This document shows positions 32,201 to 40,046 of a stretch of DNA of 61,843 nt, piece by piece. A program made the position numbers and the translations under genes. The stretch's first letter is position 1. The number at the start of each line of letters is the position of its first letter. The DNA comes from Leptolyngbya sp. Prado105. Lineage in GTDB: Bacteria > Cyanobacteriota > Cyanobacteriia > Leptolyngbyales > Leptolyngbyaceae. Location: NCBI GenBank assembly GCA_025454375.1, contig JALOOO010000014.1, positions 1 to 61,843 of the forward strand. Reading direction: 5' to 3'. The notes below the pieces were generated by a model. That model saw only the letters and a list, made by a program, of their open reading frames with translations, made no database searches and was not told the origin of the DNA.

Positions 32201-35200
32201 ATGTCTGCATCGAGTGAATACTGATCGCCTACTCCTGACTTCGGCGTTTGCAATACGAACCCGGTTGCATTTCCGTTTCCCAATCGCATTGATGCTTGAG
32301 TGCGGATTGTGAGCAGCTCATCGAGCGTTTTAACCGATGCTTGATACTGTGTTGCATCTGTCAGAAAAATCTTTACTTGAGCAGGCTCCTTAAATGCAAC
32401 AGGTTCCGCTCGAAGTGCTTCTTGAATATCAAATCCCGCAGGCATGATCAGCCCCTGAACCACATCACCGTGATCATTGGTGTAGTTGAGAAACCTTCCA
32501 TTTGGGTATTTCTCGTATGCTCGGATTGGGTTGCCTGTGAAAATCTGCATTTCGGTGCGCTGGTTTTGTTGCTGGCGCAGATCAAAGGCTTCGTAGATGT
32601 CTTCTTCGCTCCAGTTCGTCGCTTGTCGCGTGACTCGTGTGAGTGCATCATCTTTGCCGCGATTGAATTTTGAGAGTGGAATTGTTAATTGTTGGGATCG
32701 ATGATCCACTAAAATTTGAACCTTCCAATTGGTGGGTGCGATCGGGCTTCCTTTGTGTCCTTTCTGACTGATTCGGGAAACAACGCCATAAAAGACATTG
32801 CTTTCAGGTGAAACTACTCTTACAGGTGTTCCTGGTGGTGTTTCTGTCAGAACCTTTCTAATATGTTTCATTTGGTCGTCCAGTTTGTCTGTAAACCGAT
32901 CTTTCGTCCCCGGAGTGCGCTTTGTCGGTAACAGTTCTTGACGGTACGATCGCGTTTCATCTCTCAGTTTGGTTAAAAGTTCTCGCGATCGCTCTCTTGC
33001 AATTTGAGTGACGGCTTCAAAATCATGGTCAGCAATCTGCTCAACTGCGGGTAAATCAAGACTCTGCCGAACTGCATTAATGACTTGAAGTTGACTAAAT
33101 GGTTTAATCGGAACTTTGGCATCGACTACTTCTAGAGCTACTGCGCCCGTAAATTCACTCTTAATGCCACTGTCATCGGGGATGACCTCCATCTGCGCGA
33201 TCGTGCGAGCATCTAAATCCAGTTGATCAGCTTTTAGGACACTTTCACCCATTGCTTCTTTTTGGGTGATGAGTTCTCTTGTTTCCGCCTCAATCAAGCT
33301 GTAAAGATCTTCTTGCTCCTGAATCGTGAGTAAAGGAATTCGTCCGGTGACGCGCTTAATTACAGCAACGTCAGATTCATCACTGCCCACATCTAGCGGA
33401 TAGCTCAGTTTTGCTTGCAGTTCATAATCTTCTTCGAGGAGTTCTCGAACCACTTCTTCGCCATAGACATTCATGAAATCGACGACATTCGCGACAGACA
33501 TTTGAGAGTCACGCGAAGCTGTGACGTTTGCGTTGAGTTCTGCCATCTTCTTTGCCAGCAGTGCCCCTAACCGTTTCTCGGCTGGTAGGTCGCTCATTAA
33601 TAAGTCGAAGCTGGGTTTGACAACTTGCCCATAGCGATCGATGCGCCCAAACAATTGCATCACAAGATTGATGTCTCGTTCTGCTTGAGCAATAATCAAT
33701 CGTCGAGGTCGTTGATCAGCAAATTTCTCAGAAGCGTGAAGGTTGATTCCCGTAGCTCCAGAGCGGTTTAGAATCACAACATCTAAATCTCCTCGATTAA
33801 ATCGATTAATGATATCGACTCGTGCTTGGGGGCTGGTTTCACTACTGGGGCGAAGTCCGTAGCTTGTTTCTCCAGCGTGACTATATTCGATGATGTTGCT
33901 ACGTCCGGTAATTTCGTCAACGCGATAGCCTTCTTGCGTCAACCGCCAGCGAATGTAGTCGATCGAGCTAAGTGGAATACTCGATAAATCTGTTTCTTGA
34001 ATCAGTTCTTGGGCTTCTTCATAGGCAGCAACCGCTTCAGGTCCGATTTCTTCGTCGGTTAACCGACGGCGCGTTTTTTTGCCCCAACGATCGCTTTCAA
34101 TCACATCTCTGGATCGTTCCAAATATCGGTCTAATACATCTCCAAACGTAATCTCAATCGATTGTCCTGGCTCAATGTTATTCTCTTCGGTATACCATTC
34201 AATGAAGCTATCCATTGTGTTGGCAACTCCGATCAAAGGCTTCTCACCCCGTTCGATTGTGGCGATCGCTTCTTGTACCGCGACTTCTGCTTTTTGTGCG
34301 AGTAAACTTTGGTCGATCGCGTTGTGCATCAATGATGTGAAGTTAGTTGATCTCGCTCCAGCGGCTCCGGTTGTACCATCTTCGCTCAAAGCTTTAGCTT
34401 CGGCTTTCAGGCGTTTTTTGAGCTTATTTAATCCCGCTTGTTTTGCGTCATCGAAATCGTTAATTGCTCTCATGACCGATGAGATTCCTTCGGCAATGTC
34501 TCGATCGACCGGAACGACTTTCGCATTAAATGAAATGCCTTCCATCGATCGACTGCGCCGGAGCATTTGACCAGAGGCGACAAACTTCGTCGCGAACATC
34601 TGCTGTAGAGGAACACCACCGGATTTGAGAACTGTTTCTAGACTGTAGAGATTATCGACGGCATATCGGGCATCACTGCGCCGCGCATAAAGATCAACCA
34701 CGCCTGCATTTTTAATCGCAGTTGCAGACATAAATGTTGCTCCAGTACTCATGTCTACAAGTTCTCGCACAAATTCGGCTCGGCTTGGATAGATGCTATC
34801 GTCTTGAGATTTATCACTTCTGCCTCCAGCTTCGTGAGATTCATCGAAAACAAAAACGGCTTGAGGCGCAATCGCTCGAAAGAACTCCCGCCGAAACGGT
34901 TCTTTCTGCTGCACAGTCTGAAGCTGCGTGTAGGTTGTGAAAATTGCATCATAGTTGCCGAGTCCCTGCTGCATGATGCGTCGCATTTGCTCGGTTTGAG
35001 TCGCAGCATCGCCTGTTACTAATTGTCTACCGTCTTCTAAATCCAAAGTTAGCTTGTTATCGGTAGCAAAAACGCGCATTCTAGGCTTACCGATATCCGC
35101 CAGGTCGGTCATCATCGAGGTGTAAAGATTTGCCTTTTGCGTCACAAATACCGGAATGTGACCTTGACGAGCAGCATCGACAATATTTGCTGCACCAAAT

Positions 35201-37011
35201 CGCCCTTTGCCGTTTCCAGTTTTGTCACCATTGAGAAAGATGTTGCCGCGATCGCGTTGATGAAAAGCAAGTGCGATCGCATCAATCTGCTCTGCGTAAA
35301 GGTACTGCCACATCTGTTCTGTAGAGCCGTAATCCAACCGTTGAGCGACAAATTCATCAACATTGCCTACATCTTGTTCAAGATTGTCGAGGGCAATTTG
35401 AGCGGCAGCTGCCATGTTGGTTGGAATCAGATTGTGTGCTGATTGTCCCTTTGATCGAGGAATGTAAGGAATATCGAAAGGTTGAGTTGCTGAGGTCGAT
35501 TCAATGGGACTGTTAGAAGAGGATTGTTCTACCATTGCGTGAGTTCCATTTGTTTCGGTATTGGAGGGTGTTGTTAAAAATCTGCGCTCATGCCGTAAGT
35601 GAGGGTTGCTAACCAGTTTTCTAAGGTGACTTTGTTGTGTTCGTTCAGCCACATCTTCTGCACCTGGGGTTCGGTCGCTTGTAGCTCGATCGGAAAGTCT
35701 ACTGATAGTTTCTGCATGAGTGTCTCGTTGCGATCGATGAATGTCTCCGCCCATTCGTCCATCCATTCCCAAATCGAGATGGGTTCTTTGGTTTCCAATT
35801 CGGTTAGCCTGGGCGGTTCTTGGTATGACAAGAGGCTCTGAAGGGCGATCGCCAATCTGCGGTGAGTTTGTTCCTGTGTTTCCTGAGTTTGTTCCATCCA
35901 GGATTGAATCAGCCACATGATGCGCTCGGATAGAATTGCTTTGTATTGCGATCTCGTCAGTTGTGTTGCGTCGGCTGGAATCTTCACCGTAAATAATTCC
36001 GAATTGTCCTGCTGTGTTGGCTTCCAGATTTGGGGGTAGTTCGCGTAGTTGTTCATCAGCAATTAACTCCTTGAGTTGAGAGAATGATTTGTAGATGACT
36101 GGAACATCGGCAGCCGGGAGCGTTCGTTGGGATTGCCCTCGTCCCTCAATCACAATGAGGTCGATCGGAAAGCCTGCACCCTGCTTGCGATAAAGTGACC
36201 CCCAAATCGAGAAATGCTCGGTGACGTTGTATTGCTCGTATAAGGTGGCGTAGAAGTTGCGAGATTCCAGTGTGTTGTAACGCTCGGATCGGCGCTCCTC
36301 GTCATCTCCGAGTTTGCCACCGAGAATCAGAACAGCGCGACCGTCATTTTTGAGAGCTTGCAATGCTTGTAGCGCGATCGCTTGATCAATCTGAATTGTT
36401 CCTTTGGAATTGTTTGGTAATTGAAATCGCTGCGTTTGACCCTGTACTTTGACGACACCAAACGGAGGATTGCAGATAATTCGATCGTGCTGTCGATTTG
36501 GTTGATATTTGGCTGCATCATGCTCTGTCACCGTAAACTCTTGTGCCCGAAGGTCAGCGGCTCTGTCTGGATTAATTTCATTTACCGTTGCATTCGCTGG
36601 GTTTGCTGAAATTATCAATGCCCCATGTCCCGCTGTAGGTTCATACACAGTTGTCTTTGCATCAATTTTGGCGAGTACTGAGGCGAGAAATGCGATCGGA
36701 ATTGGAGTGCTGTATGCCTGTTGAAGCTTACTCGTAGACGATCGAACATTTAGAACGGGTTGACGATCGTGTAAATTGACGAGTCGATCGAAAGTTTCAT
36801 GAGTTGTTGCTGAAGTTTCAACAATCTGCCGAGCCGCTCGAACGATTCCCGCTTCAACCGATTCATCCACTAATTTTGCGAGTGCTGTTCCAGGTGAAAC
36901 AGGCTGATTCAAAATTAACGAGGCTTGCTGACGAGCAGCGACGATCGTTGAAAAATTACCTCCTTCAATGAAATGCTTTGTAAAGAAATTGACTAGCTGT
37001 GGATTGCTCAT
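29284..37011 (-). CDS. giant polyvalent protein: N6-adenine MTase, Strawberry-notch helicase, DUF3991/Toprim
   Basis: 2575 aa. Residues 120-185 hold the SAM motif YEPTAGHGAL and catalytic NPPF (181-184). After a linker (about 317-480) comes an SF2 helicase of the Strawberry-notch kind: Walker A GDKTGNGKGR near 596, DESH near 724, C-terminal motif QLFGRIDRYGQ near 1120. Much uncharacterised sequence follows. The end has a DUF3991/CHC2-like part (about 2185-2255) lacking zinc cysteines and a Toprim domain with TESPIDAIS (about 2375) and FDADKPGEK (about 2429). Such polyvalent proteins are made for transfer or early action in a recipient, for example against restriction. GGGAGG precedes the ATG. 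Confidence 0.85.
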   Translation of the reverse strand: MSNPQLVNFFTKHFIEGGNFSTIVAARQQASLILNQPVSPGTALAKLVDESVEAGIVRAARQIVETSATTHETFDRLVNLHDRQPVLNVRSSTSKLQQAYSTPIPIAFLASVLAKIDAKTTVYEPTAGHGALIISANPANATVNEINPDRAADLRAQEFTVTEHDAAKYQPNRQHDRIICNPPFGVVKVQGQTQRFQLPNNSKGTIQIDQAIALQALQALKNDGRAVLILGGKLGDDEERRSERYNTLESRNFYATLYEQYNVTEHFSIWGSLYRKQGAGFPIDLIVIEGRGQSQRTLPAADVPVIYKSFSQLKELIADEQLRELPPNLEANTAGQFGIIYGEDSSRRNTTDEIAIQSNSIRAHHVADSILDGTNSGNTGTNSPQIGDRPSEPLVIPRTAQANRIGNQRTHLDLGMDGRMGGDIHRSQRDTHAETISRLSDRATSDRTPGAEDVAERTQQSHLRKLVSNPHLRHERRFLTTPSNTETNGTHAMVEQSSSNSPIESTSATQPFDIPYIPRSKGQSAHNLIPTNMAAAAQIALDNLEQDVGNVDEFVAQRLDYGSTEQMWQYLYAEQIDAIALAFHQRDRGNIFLNGDKTGNGKGRFGAANIVDAARQGHIPVFVTQKANLYTSMMTDLADIGKPRMRVFATDNKLTLDLEDGRQLVTGDAATQTEQMRRIMQQGLGNYDAIFTTYTQLQTVQQKEPFRREFFRAIAPQAVFVFDESHEAGGRSDKSQDDSIYPSRAEFVRELVDMSTGATFMSATAIKNAGVVDLYARRSDARYAVDNLYSLETVLKSGGVPLQQMFATKFVASGQMLRRSRSMEGISFNAKVVPVDRDIAEGISSVMRAINDFDDAKQAGLNKLKKRLKAEAKALSEDGTTGAAGARSTNFTSLMHNAIDQSLLAQKAEVAVQEAIATIERGEKPLIGVANTMDSFIEWYTEENNIEPGQSIEITFGDVLDRYLERSRDVIESDRWGKKTRRRLTDEEIGPEAVAAYEEAQELIQETDLSSIPLSSIDYIRWRLTQEGYRVDEITGRSNIIEYSHAGETSYGLRPSSETSPQARVDIINRFNRGDLDVVILNRSGATGINLHASEKFADQRPRRLIIAQAERDINLVMQLFGRIDRYGQVVKPSFDLLMSDLPAEKRLGALLAKKMAELNANVTASRDSQMSVANVVDFMNVYGEEVVRELLEEDYELQAKLSYPLDVGSDESDVAVIKRVTGRIPLLTIQEQEDLYSLIEAETRELITQKEAMGESVLKADQLDLDARTIAQMEVIPDDSGIKSEFTGAVALEVVDAKVPIKPFSQLQVINAVRQSLDLPAVEQIADHDFEAVTQIARERSRELLTKLRDETRSYRQELLPTKRTPGTKDRFTDKLDDQMKHIRKVLTETPPGTPVRVVSPESNVFYGVVSRISQKGHKGSPIAPTNWKVQILVDHRSQQLTIPLSKFNRGKDDALTRVTRQATNWSEEDIYEAFDLRQQQNQRTEMQIFTGNPIRAYEKYPNGRFLNYTNDHGDVVQGLIMPAGFDIQEALRAEPVAFKEPAQVKIFLTDATQYQASVKTLDELLTIRTQASMRLGNGNATGFVLQTPKSGVGDQYSLDADIIAAAGSEFYSVSDRMELIVPQDRIDQVLSIILQDRQWTLAAFDFKDQARNLLGIELPQLTAVQSAHSISAPTQAKDPIAIPRTDQVIPLILDEPVLDDFSRQPQPMPTSEENSSLRVIAVKHLTGRAEKNIVKFLEQAGLIEAVMADSEFYLRIENQPYIPLTIERHDEALHFTHWLEDSYGDLFIDSEMVFDLAQTGHLKFREVAVQNPIRGGELRSHDRSFAQLFSRNILDQGFAEAARQMETAQAIQTTEVLSETPSNVVEPTQDDSVLKFGDGNIVRLEPEEVNAIVNVLRSQVSEQVLQEQLAEILEPAVGRRNVDLAVQTVIETYQQLVQTDNSESLESINDAEQIDRTNLASFAIEYLRVKEQHPNNLVLQRCVSGDFYTAYFDDAATISDALNLTLTSRDAGGSVGRIPSISIPAWSGAIERFTTYLESQGHRVVVDQGIHQSEAVSNPFDASSDEQSSTNQSSQVSEPEQKAEVITESTNALFDLSEYSGVKRDYEVDVQGHDPTWDSDGYATSQNSETSTPAEHTLKDQIVKNSAITSPPIQSGLETVQADPIDVVALANEVRNFDLEAVAASLGLQKDRRDKNKWKDTGHTISINDGKFMDWLADKGGGGAIDLVMHVRRVEFKEAVQWLSGQTLPTPARSQPSSIQKEPRPLELPSRNEEHWTTVRQYLVETRGLPATWIDRFHDTGLIHADDHCNAVFLRYSDRHNDQAWTRHEATGASLRGTRDTEHAFHGLAPGSSRENGWFWLRSANGAVNRVILTESPIDAISLAVLEKEKSPNPTNVTIYLSTDGCGTIPTVALQKVLNQGGQVIAAFDADKPGEKMAWRIAEILPGITRMTPAQGKDWNDRLLIEHQSDKVKIGEYERGDKQTLRSLWKWHRVAGELGRASNYLKRITEVAKAFVDGEPLSDKAVSAMQQDFQTHKQQEQTGTSARQNRASSELDQAQAAQPKKSCQGVEIG
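35574..36062 (-). CDS. nested gene inside the giant gene, hypothetical 160-aa protein
   Basis: Same strand as the host gene but a different frame. Starts at TTG 36062 or, better, ATG 36056; AAGGAG lies 5-13 bases upstream although that sequence also codes host residues. 160-162 aa with a globular composition: RSQYKAILSERIMWLIQSWMEQTQ, ISIWEWMDEWAETFIDRNETLMQ, VTLENWLATLTYGMSADF, eight tryptophans. In the same stretch the host frame reads as a low-complexity linker between methyltransferase and helicase. Not recognised as a family. A chance ORF of this length and composition is unlikely but not excluded. Confidence 0.6.
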   Translation of the reverse strand: MLMNNYANYPQIWKPTQQDNSELFTVKIPADATQLTRSQYKAILSERIMWLIQSWMEQTQETQEQTHRRLAIALQSLLSYQEPPRLTELETKEPISIWEWMDEWAETFIDRNETLMQKLSVDFPIELQATEPQVQKMWLNEHNKVTLENWLATLTYGMSADF

Positions 37012-37056
37012 TGATCAGAGCCTCCCGAATAAAGTCTTCTTTTTCAGGCGAAAGAG

Positions 37057-37269
37057 CTACAGAAACACCCCGATTACTACAACGCAGAATCTGATGCTCG
37101 ACGGTAAGCGCCGCATCATGGGAAGTGGTGACAGTAGGGCTGCAAGTATCAGGTAAAGCACTACTAGATGGAACTTTTGAAATGCAAACATGACTGCTGC
37201 GATCGCGATAAATGCTACACAGAAAATTAACTCAAGGAACCGAGAAAGTTTGATTAGATGATTTCGCAT
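37057..37269 (-). CDS. small membrane protein, unknown
   Basis: 70 aa. Two hydrophobic helices (about 8-29 and 33-50) and a hydrophobic C-terminus (FCVVVIGVFL). AAAGGAAA lies upstream. Between the TPR gene and the giant gene at the end of the conjugation operon. Function unknown. Confidence 0.5.
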   Translation of the reverse strand: MRNHLIKLSRFLELIFCVAFIAIAAVMFAFQKFHLVVLYLILAALLSPLPMMRRLPSSIRFCVVVIGVFL

Positions 37270-37273
37270 TGTT

Positions 37274-37660
37274 TTATTTCCTTTGATTCAGTTGTTGAAT
37301 TAAAAAGTCAGCGTGTTTGATTTCATTACGATCGCCCTGTGCTTGCGCGATTTCTTTTGCTTTTTGATATTTCTGCAAAGCACCTTGGGGACGATTTAGT
37401 CCTTCAAGTGCGAGACCCTGACGAACATAGCCGCGCTCATCACTAGGGCGAAGCGCGACGGCTTGAGTGTAGTCTTTTAGAGCATCTTCATAGTTACCGT
37501 CCTTCTCATAGAGATTGCCTCGCTGCAGAAATTCGTCGGCAGTTTTAGGTTGAGAAATGACTTTTTCTGGAGGTGCATTCCCTTGTTCAAAGCCAATCCA
37601 AATAAAGATTGGAAATGCAATTACCATCGCGATCGCGCATAGTTTCAGAAAGCTAAACAT
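37274..37660 (-). CDS. TPR-repeat protein with N-terminal membrane anchor
   Basis: 128 aa. Membrane segment at 5-25, then two to three TPR units: ADEFLQRGNLYEKDGNYEDALKDYTQAVALRPSDERGYVRQGLALEGLNRPQGALQKYQKAKEI. TPRs mediate protein binding, so a scaffold role in the conjugation apparatus is likely. GGAGGG precedes the ATG, and the 655-aa gene ends 8 bases upstream. Confidence 0.75.
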   Translation of the reverse strand: MFSFLKLCAIAMVIAFPIFIWIGFEQGNAPPEKVISQPKTADEFLQRGNLYEKDGNYEDALKDYTQAVALRPSDERGYVRQGLALEGLNRPQGALQKYQKAKEIAQAQGDRNEIKHADFLIQQLNQRK

Positions 37661-37668
37661 AATCCCTC

Positions 37669-39636
37669 CTAGCTCAACTCCATTCCAGATGACTGCTTTT
37701 GATTCGAGCGAGTTTTCTCTTGAGACGCATCCTGCTGACGTTGAAAAGATTGCAGTTCTTCAGCTAGACGCTCGAAATGAGCGAAATCATTCGGCTGTAA
37801 TCGAGTCATCACGCGCCCCTTATCACGACGATGAACAACACCCCGACCATCGCGTTTATCAGTGATTTTAATGAAATTGTCTTCACCCATCTCGAATTTA
37901 AACCGACCTTTCTCTTTGTCCCAAATTTTGGCATTTTGAGAATTCAGGAAAGCTCGAACTGTTTGCTCAACTCGCTGAACTTTTGCTCCATAACGTGCTT
38001 CTACATCTAGTTCTCCTACTGGCGTAAAAGATTTGTCCTGTCGCATTTGCTCGAAAGTGGTTTGATGCCCGGAAGTTAAGCGATCGCTTTTAGAAAGAAT
38101 CCGAATACTTTGATGTTGAATTCCAGGGATGGGAGATTTTGTTGCTTTGAACCGCATTAATTCCCCGTTTGAATCACTGACCGTATAAAGATTCGTCCCT
38201 TGTAGACTCACTTTGAAATCGCCCATTTCATACGATTTCTCGCTAGTACGAAGATGGCTACGATGAAAGAGTTCTAATGACGATCGAGCAATGCTTTGAT
38301 CTCGCATTGTCTCTGGACGAGAAGCTAACCAACTCATTGTTTCTCGTAAGCCCTGTCCGAGTCCGTGGAGAACCTGCTGCTTCCAACCCTGATGAGTTGC
38401 TTGGAGCAGTTGTTTTGTTGCGCCGTCGGGAAGTTTAGCGGCTTCTCGTTCAGCAACAGCGATCGCTGGAAGCATATTTTCACCCTCTGCCAACGCAGGA
38501 GTAAAATCAGCCGTTAAATCAACGCGATCGCTCGACATTTCTTGTTCATTTATGTTGAACTGTTGAGGCTGAAGACGTTGGAAAATCTCCCAATCTTGTC
38601 GAGTTGAGCCGTAATCCCAGACTTGCCCCTCACGCACAATTAAAACTATCTCATCGTTGCCGCGTGTAATGCTTGAGCCGTCTTGATCTTGAGTAATTTT
38701 GTAGCCTGCGATCGCAACTGTATCGTACAGCGGCTTCTCATCTCCTAGAGGGTTTAGTAGAAACTGAGCGGTATTTGCGATATCTTGTGCCTGAATGTTC
38801 TGAGCTTGCCAATCTAAACTCAGATCCTCTGGAGGCGGCTCATTCGATTCCATGCGCCATTGCAATTCTTCAGCTTGCTTGTACGCTTCACCAATCTCGC
38901 TCAAAGCAGTTGGAATCTCGCTCGGAGCCGCAACTAGAATTTGCCCTTCACGAGTTGTTTGAAGCACAGTTTTATCTTGAGACGCAACGGTTAGCGTGTC
39001 GTTTTCTGCGTCTTCAACAACGATGAAATTTTTAGACTGATATTGACGGTTTCCTGTTGCTGTTGTAACTCCTTGTAGATCCAAGACAGACTGAGCAAGA
39101 ACTCGAAGCTGCTGTGCTTGTTGTACTTGATGTTGCTGCTCAGTTAGCTTAGAGCTTGATTGCAAACTTTTTGTTTCAGATCCTTGTTTTTCAGTATTTG
39201 TGTTTTCAGTATCCGTTGTGCTTTTCTCAGTTTGATTTTGTCTTTGAATTTGAAATGCAATTGCATTAACCGTCACGATTCCATCACTTTCCTCGCGGAA
39301 CAGAACAGTATCCCCGTCTTTGATTTCGATCGCTGGAATCTTACCTTGATACTTTTTCGGATCAATGTCTTCGCTGACAGGTCTTTGCAGTGCATCAAAA
39401 ATAGTTTTGAGTCGATCAGGAGTTAGCTCATTACGAAATTCTCCTCGTGCCATCTGTCCGTAAACCAAGCGCCGCCCCATTTGAATTCGCATTGTTTTGG
39501 GCGGCTCTAACTGTTGAGCGCGAGAAGAGTCTAAAGCATTAATCACTCCGCGTGTAGCTTGTGCGATCGCGCTCAACAATTGAGCTTGATCTTCCTGCAT
39601 TGCCTGTGCTTCTGTTGGACTAACAGTAAATGCCAT
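37669..39636 (-). CDS. hypothetical 655-aa protein of the conjugation operon
   Basis: 655 aa, no signal peptide. The N-terminal part has DGDTVLFREESDGIVTVNAIAFQ, then a Gln/Ser linker. Two repeated small beta units recur: YQSKNFIVVEDAENDTLTV near 205, KITQDQDGSSITRGNDEIVLIV near 320 and YEMGDFKVSLQGTNLYTVSD near 465, each reading like a short protein with a what-is-tested, value, flag pattern. A basic Lys/Gln C-terminus ends it. No family recognised. AGGAGA precedes the start. The neighbours suggest a cytoplasmic transfer or DNA-processing role. Confidence 0.6.
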   Translation of the reverse strand: MAFTVSPTEAQAMQEDQAQLLSAIAQATRGVINALDSSRAQQLEPPKTMRIQMGRRLVYGQMARGEFRNELTPDRLKTIFDALQRPVSEDIDPKKYQGKIPAIEIKDGDTVLFREESDGIVTVNAIAFQIQRQNQTEKSTTDTENTNTEKQGSETKSLQSSSKLTEQQHQVQQAQQLRVLAQSVLDLQGVTTATGNRQYQSKNFIVVEDAENDTLTVASQDKTVLQTTREGQILVAAPSEIPTALSEIGEAYKQAEELQWRMESNEPPPEDLSLDWQAQNIQAQDIANTAQFLLNPLGDEKPLYDTVAIAGYKITQDQDGSSITRGNDEIVLIVREGQVWDYGSTRQDWEIFQRLQPQQFNINEQEMSSDRVDLTADFTPALAEGENMLPAIAVAEREAAKLPDGATKQLLQATHQGWKQQVLHGLGQGLRETMSWLASRPETMRDQSIARSSLELFHRSHLRTSEKSYEMGDFKVSLQGTNLYTVSDSNGELMRFKATKSPIPGIQHQSIRILSKSDRLTSGHQTTFEQMRQDKSFTPVGELDVEARYGAKVQRVEQTVRAFLNSQNAKIWDKEKGRFKFEMGEDNFIKITDKRDGRGVVHRRDKGRVMTRLQPNDFAHFERLAEELQSFQRQQDASQEKTRSNQKQSSGMELS

Positions 39637-39638
39637 AA

Positions 39639-40019
39639 TTAATTCTCCTGGTGTAGCAATCCTTGGAGCGCGATCGCTTGTGCCATTCCTTCAGCCCGAT
39701 TCACAACATATTCTCCATTTACCTGAAAGACAGCCATTTCTCCGTCGAAGCGGTATTCAACAAACGGCGGCTGATAATCTGGTTCACAATACCGAAGGTA
39801 AACCAGTTGTCCTTTCTCAGAGCGAACATAGGGAATGTCATCAAACAATAGTTCGACAACGGTTGGAACGTAGCCTGGAGGCAAAAGTGGTAGATGTCTA
39901 GCACGAATGAGTTCGACAACGATTTCGGGTTCTTTGGCGAGAACTGCGATCGCTGCTTCGGATAATTCCCACTCTTGTAGCAGAGCTTGAATGTCTTGTG
40001 GCTTGAATGTTTGTACCAT
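39639..40019 (-). CDS. hypothetical 126-aa protein
   Basis: 126 aa, 2 bases upstream of the 655-aa gene start. Helical N-terminus (FKPQDIQALLQEWELSEAAIAVLAKEPEIVVELIRAR), then a beta-rich part (YVRSEKGQLVYLRYCEPDYQPPFVEYRFDGEMAVFQVNGEYVVN). Not recognised. Tight spacing implies joint function with the 655-aa protein. Confidence 0.6.
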   Translation of the reverse strand: MVQTFKPQDIQALLQEWELSEAAIAVLAKEPEIVVELIRARHLPLLPPGYVPTVVELLFDDIPYVRSEKGQLVYLRYCEPDYQPPFVEYRFDGEMAVFQVNGEYVVNRAEGMAQAIALQGLLHQEN

Positions 40020-40046
40020 CGTAGTTTCCTCAGTGTTTCTAGGATT

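Noticed and set aside
32296-32673. 125-aa plus-strand frame opposite the giant gene
   Set aside because: Cys/Leu-rich antisense shadow of the coding strand.
34079-34570. 163-aa plus-strand frame opposite the giant gene
   Set aside because: Antisense shadow with Ser/Ile-rich composition and no ribosome site; the minus frame encodes the helicase domain.
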